The notes below the pieces were generated by a model that saw only the letters and a program-made list of their open reading frames with translations, was not told the DNA's origin and did no database searches. Positions 25,374-33,950 of a stretch of 64,000 nt of DNA are shown in pieces; the first letter of the stretch is position 1, and each line of letters begins with the position of its first letter. The stretch is from Castellaniella sp040276085 (lineage in GTDB: Bacteria > Pseudomonadota > Gammaproteobacteria > Burkholderiales > Burkholderiaceae_B), in assembly GCF_040276085.1 (NCBI RefSeq), contig NZ_JBELOK010000001.1, forward strand, positions 62,001-126,000. The letters are read 5' to 3'. The translations under genes and the position numbers were made by a program.

Positions 25374-26267
25374 ATGTCTGTTTTCTTGCTGATCTTGCCG
25401 GATTTTCTTGTGATTGCCCTGGGCTGGCTGCTGCTGCACCGCTTTGGTTTTGACGCATCGTTTTTCAGGCAGGCCGAGAAGCTGGTTTATTTTGTGCTGT
25501 TTCCGGCGCTGCTGTTTCATTCGATCACGCAGGCGCCGATGGCACTCAATACCGCGACGGTGTTGCTGGCTGCCACCATGGGGGTGATGCTGGGCGGGAT
25601 TGCCCTGGCCTGGCTGGGCCGTCTGGTGGTGCGTCCCAACGCGGCTGCGCACGCCGCGACGGCACAGTGCGCATTCAGGTTCAACAGTTATCTGGCGCTG
25701 GCCCTGGCGGCCAGCCTGGGCTGGCCCGAGGCGCAATCCACCATGGCTGTGATCTTGGGGTTTGCCATCCCTATCAGTAATGTAGGTGCGGTGCATGCGC
25801 TGGCCAGCCGCAACGGCGGACACGCGCTGGCGGAGATGGCGCGCAATCCGTTTATCCTGGCCACGCTGGCGGCGCTGGCGTTCAACTTCTTGGGGATCCC
25901 GGTGCCGCATGTAGCCGAGGTGGCGTTAAGCCGGCTGGGCGCGTGTGCCATTGCGCTGGGCTTGCTGTGCGTGGGCGCCACCTTGTCATTACAGGGCGGG
26001 CGCCAGCACGCACCCCTGATGGCCTGGATGATTGCCGCCAAGCTGGTTTTGTTGCCAATATGGACATTGGCCCTGGCATGGATGATGGGCCTGGGGGCCG
26101 AGACCCGCCTGGTGCTGCTACTGTTCTCGGCCGTACCGACGTCCTCGGCGGCGCACGTGCTGGCAGCCCGCATGGGCGGCGACGGCCGGCTGGTGGCGGT
26201 AACCATGTCTCTGGGCACGGTGCTGTCGGCCATCACCCTACCGATCTGGCTGGGGCTTATGCGGTAG
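25374..26267 (+). CDS. AEC-family (auxin efflux carrier-like) transporter
   Basis: The 297-residue inner-membrane protein has about ten hydrophobic segments arranged as two similar halves, as in the auxin efflux carrier family. Recognisable stretches are LPDFLVIALGWLLLHRFGF at the N-terminus, AEKLVYFVLFPALLFHSI in helix 2, and the mid-protein FALAP-like turn represented by GFAIPISNVGAV. Bacterial AEC members move malate, malonate or other carboxylates; the substrate here is unknown. The ATG at 25374 was chosen because the upstream in-frame residues are basic and unrelated. The gene is divergent from the porin gene and 54 bp before tsaE. Confidence 0.85.
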   Translation: MSVFLLILPDFLVIALGWLLLHRFGFDASFFRQAEKLVYFVLFPALLFHSITQAPMALNTATVLLAATMGVMLGGIALAWLGRLVVRPNAAAHAATAQCAFRFNSYLALALAASLGWPEAQSTMAVILGFAIPISNVGAVHALASRNGGHALAEMARNPFILATLAALAFNFLGIPVPHVAEVALSRLGACAIALGLLCVGATLSLQGGRQHAPLMAWMIAAKLVLLPIWTLALAWMMGLGAETRLVLLLFSAVPTSSAAHVLAARMGGDGRLVAVTMSLGTVLSAITLPIWLGLMR

Positions 26268-26321
26268 GGCTATCATCCGCTGACCCCTGGCCTGTTTTTG
26301 ATCTCTACCTGCCATATAACC

Positions 26322-26849
26322 ATGACCCTGCCCGCTGCCCCCCGTGAAATTCTGTTGCCGGATGAGGATGCCACCGTGGCGCTGGCACAACGCCTGGCGC
26401 CACTGCTGACGGGCCACCCGCCCAAGCCTGGCGCGCCCGGCGGCCCGCAGGGGGCGCCCGGGGGGCGAATCCACCTGCGCGGCGATCTGGGCGCGGGTAA
26501 AACCAGCCTGGTGCGGGCCCTGTTGCGCGCCTGCGGTGTAAGCGGACGAATCAAAAGCCCTAGCTACACCTTGCTTGAAAGCTATAATGTTTCTAACTTA
26601 TACTTCTATCACTTTGATTTCTATAGATTTAGCGATGCGCACGAATGGCGGGACGCGGGCTTTGGCGAACTGCTGGCCGAAAATGCAGTGGTTCTGATCG
26701 AATGGCCCGAACAAGCGGGCACCCGCCTGCCTCCTCCGGATCTGGATATTTTGCTGGAATACGCGGGGGCGGGACGCCGTGCATGGCTAAGCGCCTGCAG
26801 CGAAAAAGGACAGCTATGGCTGACGCACCTACCCCCATTGCAAACCTGA
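26322..26849 (+). CDS. tsaE: tRNA t6A synthesis ATPase TsaE
   Basis: The 175-residue P-loop ATPase works with TsaB, TsaC and TsaD to make N6-threonylcarbamoyladenosine at position 37 of ANN-decoding tRNAs. The Walker A motif is GDLGAGKT (54-61), followed by the family stretches SPSYTLLE and YHFDFYRF. A Pro/Gly-rich insertion at residues 31-49 precedes the P-loop and makes the protein slightly longer than usual. Nucleotides 26581-26640 are strikingly AT-rich for this window and use rare codons (TCT, TTA, AGA). The ATG at 26322 is preferred to an upstream TTG. The 3' end overlaps amiC by 34 nt. Confidence 0.92.
   Translation: MTLPAAPREILLPDEDATVALAQRLAPLLTGHPPKPGAPGGPQGAPGGRIHLRGDLGAGKTSLVRALLRACGVSGRIKSPSYTLLESYNVSNLYFYHFDFYRFSDAHEWRDAGFGELLAENAVVLIEWPEQAGTRLPPPDLDILLEYAGAGRRAWLSACSEKGQLWLTHLPPLQT
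26575..26604 (+). promoter_or_regulatory. Candidate sigma70 promoter inside tsaE, ahead of amiC
   Basis: TTGAAA (26575-26580) and TATACT (26599-26604) are separated by 18 bp, each matching five of six consensus bases, within a locally AT-rich part of tsaE. Transcription would begin about 205 bp before the amiC start. A nearby TATAAT (26583-26588) lacks a good -35. This is inference from sequence only. Confidence 0.4.
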
Positions 26850-28189
26850 TCCCCCCGGCCCCGAACACGGTGGCCAAGCCTTTGCGCCGGACGATGATTA
26901 CCGCCGGCTGCACCCTGCTGGCGCTATCCGTGATGCCACGGCATGCCAACGCGGCCACGATTGTGGCCGTGCGCACTTGGCCCGCAGACGAATACACGCG
27001 GGTAACGCTTGAGATGGACTCGGATCTCAAGGCCGAGCACTTTATGCTGCAGAACCCGTTTCGTCTGGTGGTGGACATCGACGGCTTGCGGCTGAATGCC
27101 GGCATCAACCGCCTGATTTCACAGATCAAACCCAACGATCCCTATATCCGCTCGGTGCGGGTGGGGCAAAACCGCCCCGATGTGGTGCGCCTGGTGTTCG
27201 ACCTGAAGCAGGATGTGGCACCACAAGTGTTTACGCTTAAGCCAATTGGCGAATACAAATACCGGCTGGTGCTTGATCTTTACCCCAAGGTTGCCCAAGA
27301 CCCGCTGATGGCCTTGCTGAAGGATGCGCAAAACGATCCTTTGGCCGGTATTCTCGAGAGCCTGGCGCAAAACAGCCCCTCCGAGGCTCCCGTGCCCTCG
27401 GTGCAAGGGCAAGAGCTGCCCCCGTCGGCCAAGCAACCGCCACCCGTGGCCTTGTCACCCAAGCCCAGGCTGCCCAAGCGGCAGGATCGCCCGGTGTTGA
27501 TTGCACTGGATCCCGGCCATGGCGGCGAAGATCCCGGCGCCACCGGGCGGCGCGGCACGCACGAAAAAGACATCGTGTTGCAGATTGCCAAGCGCTTGAA
27601 AAAAATGATCGATGCGCAGCCCAATATGCGCGCGTATCTGACGCGAGATCGCGATTATTTTGTGCCCCTTAACGTACGGGTACAAAAGGCCCGGCGCGTG
27701 CAGGCAGATTTGTTTATCTCCATCCACGCCGACGCCTGGATCAAGCCCTCGGCGCGCGGGTCATCGGTATGGGCCCTGTCTGAACACGGCGCCACCAGCT
27801 CGGCGGCCCGTTGGCTGGCCAAGAAAGAAAACGATGCCGATTTGATTGGCGGCGTCAACCTGGGTGCGCACAACGCCCAGGTGGCCAAGGTGTTGCTGGA
27901 TCTATCCACCGGCGCGCAGATTAGCGACTCGATCAACGTGGGTACGCGGGTGCTGCGCGAGATCGGCAAGATCAACCGCCTGCACAAAAATCATATCGAG
28001 CGCGCCGGGTTTGCCGTACTAAAAGCACCCGACATTCCGTCCATCCTGGTGGAGACCGCGTTTATCAGCAATCCCGAAGAAGAATCGCTGCTGCGCACCC
28101 CGGCGCACCAGCAAAAGATTGCCCGGGCGGTGCTCAGTGGCGTACAGGATTACTTCGCGGCCAATCCGGCGCTGGCGCGACGCGCCTAG
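26816..28189 (+). CDS. amiC: N-acetylmuramoyl-L-alanine amidase (AmiC-type)
   Basis: The 457-residue periplasmic murein hydrolase cleaves the amide bond between MurNAc and L-Ala during cell separation. The N-terminus has twin arginines (R24-R25 in KPLRRTMITAG) before a hydrophobic segment, pointing to Tat export as known for AmiC; cleavage may follow ANA near residue 46. An AMIN domain (about 48-150) is followed by a Pro-rich linker (about 195-230) and an Amidase_3 domain with LDPGHGGEDPGA (first Zn-binding His), EKD, SIHADA and the C-terminal SILVETAFISNPEEE (catalytic Glu). The ATG at 26816 has AAGGA 6 nt upstream. Its TAG stop shares bases with the stop of the convergent dedA gene. tsaE-amiC-mutL-miaA order is common in proteobacteria, here interrupted by dedA on the other strand. 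Confidence 0.94.
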   Translation: MADAPTPIANLIPPAPNTVAKPLRRTMITAGCTLLALSVMPRHANAATIVAVRTWPADEYTRVTLEMDSDLKAEHFMLQNPFRLVVDIDGLRLNAGINRLISQIKPNDPYIRSVRVGQNRPDVVRLVFDLKQDVAPQVFTLKPIGEYKYRLVLDLYPKVAQDPLMALLKDAQNDPLAGILESLAQNSPSEAPVPSVQGQELPPSAKQPPPVALSPKPRLPKRQDRPVLIALDPGHGGEDPGATGRRGTHEKDIVLQIAKRLKKMIDAQPNMRAYLTRDRDYFVPLNVRVQKARRVQADLFISIHADAWIKPSARGSSVWALSEHGATSSAARWLAKKENDADLIGGVNLGAHNAQVAKVLLDLSTGAQISDSINVGTRVLREIGKINRLHKNHIERAGFAVLKAPDIPSILVETAFISNPEEESLLRTPAHQQKIARAVLSGVQDYFAANPALARRA

Positions 28190-28833
28190 GTGGCCTTGGA
28201 CGAATCCTTACCGCGCAGGAGTTTCCACAGCACCCCCAGCACAGCCGGGATGGCGGCCGCCCCGATACCAATAAGCACAATGGTATCGAGATGCTCTTTG
28301 ATGATGGGCACGTTGCCAAAAAAATACCCCAGCGTGATCAGGCCAACGATCCAGCCAACGGCCCCCACGGCGTTATAAAACTGAAACAGGCCCACACGCA
28401 TGCCGGCCACACCGGCCACAAACGGGGCAAAGGTGCGAAACAGCGGCAAAAAACGCGACAGCACGATGGTTTTGCCGCCGTGTTTTTCGTAGAAGGCATG
28501 GGTTTTAAGCAAGGCCTTGCGATCGAGAAAGCGGTAATCGTGCGAAAACACCTTGGGCCCGATGTAGCGCCCCACCGAGTAATTAACCGTGTTGCCCAAA
28601 ATGGCTGCCACCACCAAAATACCGGCCATCAGCACGGGATCCAGATGGCCCGTGGCCCCAAATGCACCGGCGATAAAGAGCAAAGAATCGCCCGGCAAAA
28701 AGGGCAAGACCACCAGGCCGGTTTCACCAAAAATGATGAGGGCCAGGATCAGGTAGATCCAGGCGCCGTATTGGGCCACCCACACACCCAGAGACTGATC
28801 AATATTAAGCAGCAGATGAAAGAATTCGGCCAT
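28186..28833 (-). CDS. DedA-family membrane protein
   Basis: The 215-residue inner-membrane protein is of the DedA/SNARE-associated family, whose members are linked to undecaprenyl-phosphate or lipid flipping and to membrane homeostasis. Family features are FGETGLVVLPFLPGDSLLFIAGA (conserved acidic residue and Pro in the first re-entrant region), GNTVNYSVGRYIG, and LSRFLPLFRTFAPFVAGVAGM with its essential Arg residues. The ATG at 28833 is used because the longer frame would start on a TTG. The stop codon overlaps the amiC stop on the opposite strand (CTAG, 28186-28189). It is divergent from mutL, 58 bp away. The exact substrate is not readable. Confidence 0.9.
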   Translation of the reverse strand: MAEFFHLLLNIDQSLGVWVAQYGAWIYLILALIIFGETGLVVLPFLPGDSLLFIAGAFGATGHLDPVLMAGILVVAAILGNTVNYSVGRYIGPKVFSHDYRFLDRKALLKTHAFYEKHGGKTIVLSRFLPLFRTFAPFVAGVAGMRVGLFQFYNAVGAVGWIVGLITLGYFFGNVPIIKEHLDTIVLIGIGAAAIPAVLGVLWKLLRGKDSSKAT

Positions 28834-28891
28834 GGCCGTGTGCAACCTCTAGAAGTTAGTGCGCGGCAAAACCGTCACTATAATCGTTTTC

Positions 28892-30916
28892 ATGACGCGA
28901 CCCATCACTGCCCTGCCCGACACGCTGATCAGCCAGATTGCTGCCGGCGAAGTCATCGAACGCCCAGCCTCCGTACTTAAAGAATTGCTGGAAAACGCAC
29001 TGGATGCGGGCGCGCGCGCCATCGAAATCCGGCTGGACGGCGGTGGCATCCGACGCATCCTGGTGGCCGACGACGGCCATGGCATTGCCCCGGCGCAACT
29101 GGGGCTGGCGCTGCAACGGCACGCCACCAGCAAGATTGGCTCTTTGGCCGAGCTCGAATCCGTGGCCACCATGGGGTTTCGGGGTGAAGCATTGGCGTCG
29201 ATTGCGTCGGTGGCCCAGCTGACGCTGACATCCCGCACAGCGGATGGCGAGCAAGCCTGGCAGCTCAGCCCCGGGCAGACGCAGCCCTCGGCCGCGGCGG
29301 GCCCCGTGGGCACCCGCGTAGACGTGCGCCAGCTGTTTGACCATATCCCCGCACGGCGCAAGTTTTTGCGCTCCGAGGCCACTGAATATGGCCACTGCCT
29401 GGATGCCATCGAGCGGATTGCGCTCTCGCATCCGGAGATTGCCCTGCGGGTGTTTCATAACGACAAACCACAACGCAACTGGCTGGCCACCGATATCCAG
29501 GGCCGCATCCGCGACGTGCTGGGAGCCGAGTTTCAGGCACAAAGCCTGCCGGTGTCTTGTGAACAAGGCCTGATCACCCTGGAGGGCTGCATTACGCGCC
29601 CCACCTTTGCCCGCAACCGGGCCGATCGCCAGTATTTGTACGTGAATGGCCGCTTTGTGCGCGACCGCACGGTGGGACACGCTGTGCGCCAAGCCTACGC
29701 CGACGTGCTGCATGGCGACCGCCAGCCCGCGTATGTGCTGTTTTTGGGGGTGGATCCCACCGGGGTAGATGTGAACGTGCACCCCGCCAAAAGCGAGGTG
29801 CGGTTTCGCGACAGCGGGGCGGTGCACCGCTATGTAGCGCAATCGCTGGGGCAAGTGCTGGCACAGCGCGGTGGCGCAGCCGGCGAGGCCGCAGATACGC
29901 TGCCTGCGCCTGGTGGTGGCCATGCACCCCTGGGAGGGGCGGCTATACCGGGCTCAGCCTGGAACACCGTCGTGTTGCCGTCCGGAGGCGGCACCGGTTC
30001 TGGTGCTGACAACGCGGGCGGGCAGCATGGCGCATCGACTGCATGGCAGACGCCAGCCAATGAGGGCAGGCCGGGCCGCTATCCGGGGCAGGTTCCGGTG
30101 CAGCAGCGCTTTGCCATGCACGACACCACGCCAGGTGTTGATTGGCGCAGCCTTTATCGGCCATTGAGCACTAACGAACAATCGGCGCAGGCGGGCCGGG
30201 CATTGCCAGGCGGCCAGACCGAACCCACAGTTGGATGGCCATCTGGCGGCCTGATTAAGCCCACGAACGAGCGATCACCGGGGGCCGCAACAAGCGGGGG
30301 GATAGCAGGCAAGCAAACTGGCGCAGCCGACGACATGCCGCTGGGGATGGCGCTGGGCCAACTGCACGGTGTGTATATCCTGGCGCAAAACGCGCATGGG
30401 CTGGTGCTGGTGGACATGCACGCCGCGCACGAGCGCGTGGTGTACGAGCGCCTGAAGCTTGGCCTGGATCAGGCATCCTTGCCCGCCCAGGATCTGCTGG
30501 TACCCGTGGTGCTTAGCGTCAGCGAGACCCAGGTGGCGATTGCCCAGGAACACCAGGACACCCTGGATCAACTGGGCCTGCGCATCCGTGCCACCGGCCC
30601 GGCATCGCTGGCCGTGCGGGCGGTGCCTGCCCTATTGGCCCAGGGCGATATCGAATCCCTGGCGCGCGGTGTGCTGGCCGATGTCGAACGCTTTGGGCAA
30701 TCAGCCCGCCTCACCGAACAACGCAACGAGTTACTGTCCACCATGGCCTGCCATGGCGCCATCCGTGCCAACCGCCGCCTGACGCTGGATGAAATGAACG
30801 CCTTGCTGCGGCAAATGGAGCGCACCGAACGTGCCGACCAATGCAACCACGGGCGCCCCACCTGGTTTCAATGGAGCCTGGCCGACCTGGACAAGCTGTT
30901 TATGCGGGGCCAATAG
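28892..30916 (+). CDS. mutL: DNA mismatch repair protein MutL
   Basis: The 674-residue GHKL ATPase couples MutS mismatch recognition to downstream repair. ATP-site motifs are ENALDAGA, DDGHGI, and GFRGEALASIASV in the first 110 residues. A flexible low-complexity linker rich in Gly, Pro and Thr runs from about residue 335 to 485. The C-terminal domain contains DMHAAHERVVYE, fitting the DxHA-x2-E-x4-E metal-binding motif of nicking-endonuclease MutL proteins, as expected in a lineage without MutH. The ATG at 28892 begins conserved sequence (ITALPDTLISQIAAGEVIERP). Confidence 0.95.
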   Translation: MTRPITALPDTLISQIAAGEVIERPASVLKELLENALDAGARAIEIRLDGGGIRRILVADDGHGIAPAQLGLALQRHATSKIGSLAELESVATMGFRGEALASIASVAQLTLTSRTADGEQAWQLSPGQTQPSAAAGPVGTRVDVRQLFDHIPARRKFLRSEATEYGHCLDAIERIALSHPEIALRVFHNDKPQRNWLATDIQGRIRDVLGAEFQAQSLPVSCEQGLITLEGCITRPTFARNRADRQYLYVNGRFVRDRTVGHAVRQAYADVLHGDRQPAYVLFLGVDPTGVDVNVHPAKSEVRFRDSGAVHRYVAQSLGQVLAQRGGAAGEAADTLPAPGGGHAPLGGAAIPGSAWNTVVLPSGGGTGSGADNAGGQHGASTAWQTPANEGRPGRYPGQVPVQQRFAMHDTTPGVDWRSLYRPLSTNEQSAQAGRALPGGQTEPTVGWPSGGLIKPTNERSPGAATSGGIAGKQTGAADDMPLGMALGQLHGVYILAQNAHGLVLVDMHAAHERVVYERLKLGLDQASLPAQDLLVPVVLSVSETQVAIAQEHQDTLDQLGLRIRATGPASLAVRAVPALLAQGDIESLARGVLADVERFGQSARLTEQRNELLSTMACHGAIRANRRLTLDEMNALLRQMERTERADQCNHGRPTWFQWSLADLDKLFMRGQ

Positions 30917-30954
30917 AACCAGACCAACCTGGCACCTATAACAACTGTTCCCTT

Positions 30955-31047
30955 CTGACAACGACCGTCCTGATGCTGACGGCCACCCCACCGATTTTTA
31001 ACCACCGCTGCCTGCTCCTGACAACGACCGCCCTCATTTTGACTGCC
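30955..31047 (+). repeat. Imperfect 30-bp direct repeat before miaA
   Basis: The unit at 30955-30984 begins CTGACAACGACCGTCCTGAT and recurs at 31018-31047 with about six mismatches, separated by 33 bp. Most of the 145-bp mutL-miaA gap is covered. The repeat preserves a reading frame that encodes LLTTT(V/A)L(M/I)LTA twice. Confidence 0.7.
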
Positions 31048-31065
31048 TCTGTACTGACTGAATGA
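30973..31065 (+). CDS. Possible 30-residue leader peptide overlapping the miaA start
   Basis: An ATG at 30973 opens a 30-codon frame rich in Leu and Thr (including LLLTTTALILTA). It ends in a TGA overlapping the miaA ATG (ATGA at 31062-31065). The same frame is open upstream into the end of mutL. No strong ribosome binding site is visible, so this could be chance or a translationally coupled leader. It was kept as a low-confidence candidate because the coding frame carries the direct repeat and abuts miaA exactly. Confidence 0.25.
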   Translation: MLTATPPIFNHRCLLLTTTALILTASVLTE

Positions 31066-32009
31066 ATTCAAACGCCTCTTCCCTGCTGATCTGCCTGGCC
31101 GGGCCCACGGCCTCGGGCAAATCGGCGGCCTCGATGGCCCTGGCCGCACGCTGGCCCATCGAAATCATCGTGATGGATTCGGCCACGATCTACCGGGGCA
31201 TGGACATCGGCACGGCCAAGCCGGATCCCCAGGAACAAGCACAAGTGCCTCACCATCTGCTGGATATCCGCGACCCGGCGCAGGCGTATTCCGCTGCCGA
31301 GTTTGCCCATGATGCTGCGGCGCTGGCTCAAGCCATCCGCCAGCGCGGCCGGATTCCGATTTTGTGCGGCGGCACCATGCTGTATTACAAGGCGCTGCGC
31401 GAAGGGCTACATGCTCTGCCACCGGCCGACCCCGCCATCCGCCAGGCCTTGGATGACGAAGCCCGCGAGCGCGGCTGGCCGGCATTGCATGAAGAGCTGG
31501 CGCGCGTGGATGCAATCACCGCCGCCCGTCTGGCACCCAACGACAGCCAGCGCCTGCAACGCGCCCTGGAGATCTGGCGCACCAGCGGCCGCCCGATGAG
31601 CGACTGGCTGGCGCAGGCCTCCCAGCCGGTGCTGCCGGGCTGGCAATTTCTGACTATCAGCCTGGAGCCCTCCGACCGGCTGGTGCTGCATCGCCGGATT
31701 GCGCAACGCTACGAGGCCATGATGCGCGCCGGCTTGCTGGACGAAGTGCGTGCCCTGCACGCCCGCGCCGATCTCCACCCTGGGCTGCCCTCGATCCGCT
31801 GCGTGGGCTACCGCCAGCTGTGGGCGTACCTGGATGGTGACACATCGCTGGACGAGGCTGTCGAGCGGGCGATTGCAGCCACCCGCCAGCTGGCCAAGCG
31901 GCAAATTACCTGGCTGCGCGCCTTACCCGAGCGGCTAACGGTGGACTGCCTGGCCGATGATGCGGCCGGGCAGGTTTTGCGACACTGCGCACAGGTTCTG
32001 AAAGTGTGA
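31062..32009 (+). CDS. miaA: tRNA dimethylallyltransferase
   Basis: The 315-residue enzyme transfers a dimethylallyl group to N6 of A37 in tRNAs reading codons that begin with U. It has a P-loop GPTASGKS (14-21), the substrate-binding MDSATIYRGMDIGTAKP, the HHLLDIRDP motif, LCGGTMLYYKAL, and SIRCVGYRQLWAYL near the C-terminus. The residue after MDSA is Thr rather than the more usual Arg/Lys-Gln, a variant of the MDS-x-Q-x-Y consensus worth noting. Transcription may be shared with mutL, 145 bp upstream. Confidence 0.94.
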   Translation: MNSNASSLLICLAGPTASGKSAASMALAARWPIEIIVMDSATIYRGMDIGTAKPDPQEQAQVPHHLLDIRDPAQAYSAAEFAHDAAALAQAIRQRGRIPILCGGTMLYYKALREGLHALPPADPAIRQALDDEARERGWPALHEELARVDAITAARLAPNDSQRLQRALEIWRTSGRPMSDWLAQASQPVLPGWQFLTISLEPSDRLVLHRRIAQRYEAMMRAGLLDEVRALHARADLHPGLPSIRCVGYRQLWAYLDGDTSLDEAVERAIAATRQLAKRQITWLRALPERLTVDCLADDAAGQVLRHCAQVLKV

Positions 32010-32100
32010 TCAGGCAGACCTTGGTTGCCCGAGGGCTCCCGCATCGTTTGGCCTGAAGGAATCGCTGCAATGCGCAGGCCGCCTACTGACAGGAATACTG

Positions 32101-32125
32101 CAAACCGGTGATCCACACCGGTTTG
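32101..32125. terminator. Bidirectional hairpin between miaA and purM
   Basis: CAAACCGGTG and CACCGGTTTG form a perfect 10-bp stem around ATCCA. The convergent miaA and purM genes end on either side. Only a short T-rich tail follows in the stem arms, so it is a likely but not ideal intrinsic terminator. Confidence 0.6.
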
Positions 32126-32133
32126 CTTGCCGC

Positions 32134-33183
32134 TTAATCCACCAGGGTTTGCGCCCCGCCGGCTGTCTGGGGCTGGATCTGGCCCAATGTATAAACGGTT
32201 TCGCCCTGGGCCTTGAAGGTGGCGGTGATGGCATCGGCCTGGGCGTTATCCACCACCAGCACCATACCGATGCCGCAGTTGAATACGCGGGCCATTTCGG
32301 CGTCGGCCACGCCGCCTTGGGCCTGCAGCCACTGAAACAGCACCGGCCATTGCCAAGCGTCTCGGTGCAGATGGGCACACAACCCCGGACGCAGGATGCG
32401 GGGGATGTTTTCGAGCAGGCCGCCGCCCGTGATATGCGCCAGGCCCTTGATGGCGCGACCATGCGCAGCCAGCGCAGCCAGCACTGATTTGACGTAAATA
32501 CGCGTGGGGGCCATGACGACATCGCCCAGCGGGCGGCCGTCCAGCTCTTGCTGGGGCTGCGCACCGGCATGCTGCAAAATCTTGCGCACCAGCGAATACC
32601 CGTTGGAGTGCGCCCCGCTGGAGGCCAAGCCCAGGACCGTATCGCCCTCGGCAATATCAGCGCCGTCGATGATGGCGGATTTTTCGACTGCGCCCACAGC
32701 AAACCCGGCCAGATCGTATTCGCCATCGGGATACATGCCAGGCATCTCTGCGGTTTCGCCACCGATCAGGGCACAGCCGGCAAGCTCGCAGCCACGGGCA
32801 ATGCCGCCCACCACCTGCGCAGCGGTATCCACGGACAGCTTGCCGCAGGCAAAGTAATCCAGGAAATACAGGGGCTCGGCCCCTTGAACCAGGATATCGT
32901 TGACACTCATGGCGACCAGGTCGATACCCACGGTGTCGTGTCGCTGCCACTCGAAGGCCAGGCGCAACTTGGTGCCCACCCCGTCGGTGCCAGACACCAG
33001 CACCGGCTGCTTGAGGTGACTGGGCAACTCGAACAAAGCTCCAAAACCACCAATGCCAGCCATCACACCCGGGCGCATGGTGCGTGCGGCCAGGGGCTTG
33101 ATGCGGTCGACCAGTGCGTCGCCCGCGTCGATGTCGACGCCGGCTTCGCGATAAGTAAAGGAGGGGGGATTGCCTGATGTCAT
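32134..33183 (-). CDS. purM: Phosphoribosylformylglycinamidine cyclo-ligase (AIR synthetase)
   Basis: The 349-residue cytosolic enzyme converts FGAM and ATP to aminoimidazole ribotide in purine synthesis. Family features are SGTDGVGTKLRLAF (ATP/metal site), MSVNDILVQGAEPLYFLDY, CALIGGETAEMPGMY, GLASSGAHSNGYSLVR and HITGGGLLENIPRIL. The ATG at 33183 (MTSGN) places the start just before the conserved YREAGVDIDAGDALV; the longer frame to 33225 overlaps the divergent promoter region. No strong ribosome binding site is visible. It is divergent from hda with 62 bp between. Confidence 0.95.
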   Translation of the reverse strand: MTSGNPPSFTYREAGVDIDAGDALVDRIKPLAARTMRPGVMAGIGGFGALFELPSHLKQPVLVSGTDGVGTKLRLAFEWQRHDTVGIDLVAMSVNDILVQGAEPLYFLDYFACGKLSVDTAAQVVGGIARGCELAGCALIGGETAEMPGMYPDGEYDLAGFAVGAVEKSAIIDGADIAEGDTVLGLASSGAHSNGYSLVRKILQHAGAQPQQELDGRPLGDVVMAPTRIYVKSVLAALAAHGRAIKGLAHITGGGLLENIPRILRPGLCAHLHRDAWQWPVLFQWLQAQGGVADAEMARVFNCGIGMVLVVDNAQADAITATFKAQGETVYTLGQIQPQTAGGAQTLVD

Positions 33184-33245
33184 GAGAAAAGCCGCCGAAT
33201 GTGCAAAAATTGCAGGTTTGGACAATAGAGTGGCCTGATTTTACG

Positions 33246-33950
33246 ATGAACTCCGGCCCCATGAGCATGACGCAGCAATTGTTACTGGACATCCTGCCAG
33301 AAGCACTCCCAAGCCTGGAGCGTTTTGTGGCCGGTACCAACCGTGCTGCCGTAGACGCGGTGTCAGCCCTATCGCCCGGCCGCGCGGTGTACCTGTGGGG
33401 CAGCGTGGGTACCGGACGCAGCCATCTGTTGCGGGCCAGCGCCCATGCACAACAGGGGCTTTACCTGGATGCACGCACGCCTGCACACTGGCTGCAGGCA
33501 CTGGCCACCGACGAAGACCGCGCCCTGACCCTGGTGGCGGTGGACGATGTCAATAATCTGGGCGAAGACGCCCAGGCTGCACTGTTTGCCCTGTTTAATC
33601 GCTGGCGGGCCTCGGCCAGCACCCCGGATGCGTTTGCACTGCTGACAGCGGGCGACCGCGCGCCCCTGACCATGCCGCTACGCGAAGACCTGCGCACCCG
33701 CCTGGGCTGGGACCTGGTGTTTCGCATCCAGCAACTGTCTGATGAAGAGCGCGCCCAGGCCTTGCGCGACCAGGCCTTACAACGCGGCCTGAAACTGCCC
33801 GACGAAGTGCTGCACTGGATTTTGGTGCACCACGACCGCGACATGGGGCGGCTGATGGCCTTGATGGATCGCCTGGATCAATACTCACTGGTACACCATC
33901 GCCCGATTACCCTACCCTTACTTAAAGAACTGCTGACACACCATCCATGA
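33246..33950 (+). CDS. hda: DnaA regulatory inactivator Hda
   Basis: The 234-residue AAA+ protein acts with the sliding clamp to stimulate ATP hydrolysis by DnaA, limiting re-initiation. The clamp-binding motif is near the N-terminus (QQLLLDI). The P-loop is the Hda-type VGTGRSHLL, with Arg in place of the usual Lys, then DDV in the Walker B position, and the final helices resemble DnaA domain III. Starts at 33246, 33261 or 33267 are all possible and none has a good ribosome binding site. It overlaps the HAD phosphatase gene by 4 nt. Confidence 0.9.
   Translation: MNSGPMSMTQQLLLDILPEALPSLERFVAGTNRAAVDAVSALSPGRAVYLWGSVGTGRSHLLRASAHAQQGLYLDARTPAHWLQALATDEDRALTLVAVDDVNNLGEDAQAALFALFNRWRASASTPDAFALLTAGDRAPLTMPLREDLRTRLGWDLVFRIQQLSDEERAQALRDQALQRGLKLPDEVLHWILVHHDRDMGRLMALMDRLDQYSLVHHRPITLPLLKELLTHHP

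Noticed and set aside
30955..31047. CRISPR-like repeat
   Set aside because: Only two imperfect copies with one spacer and no cas genes nearby.
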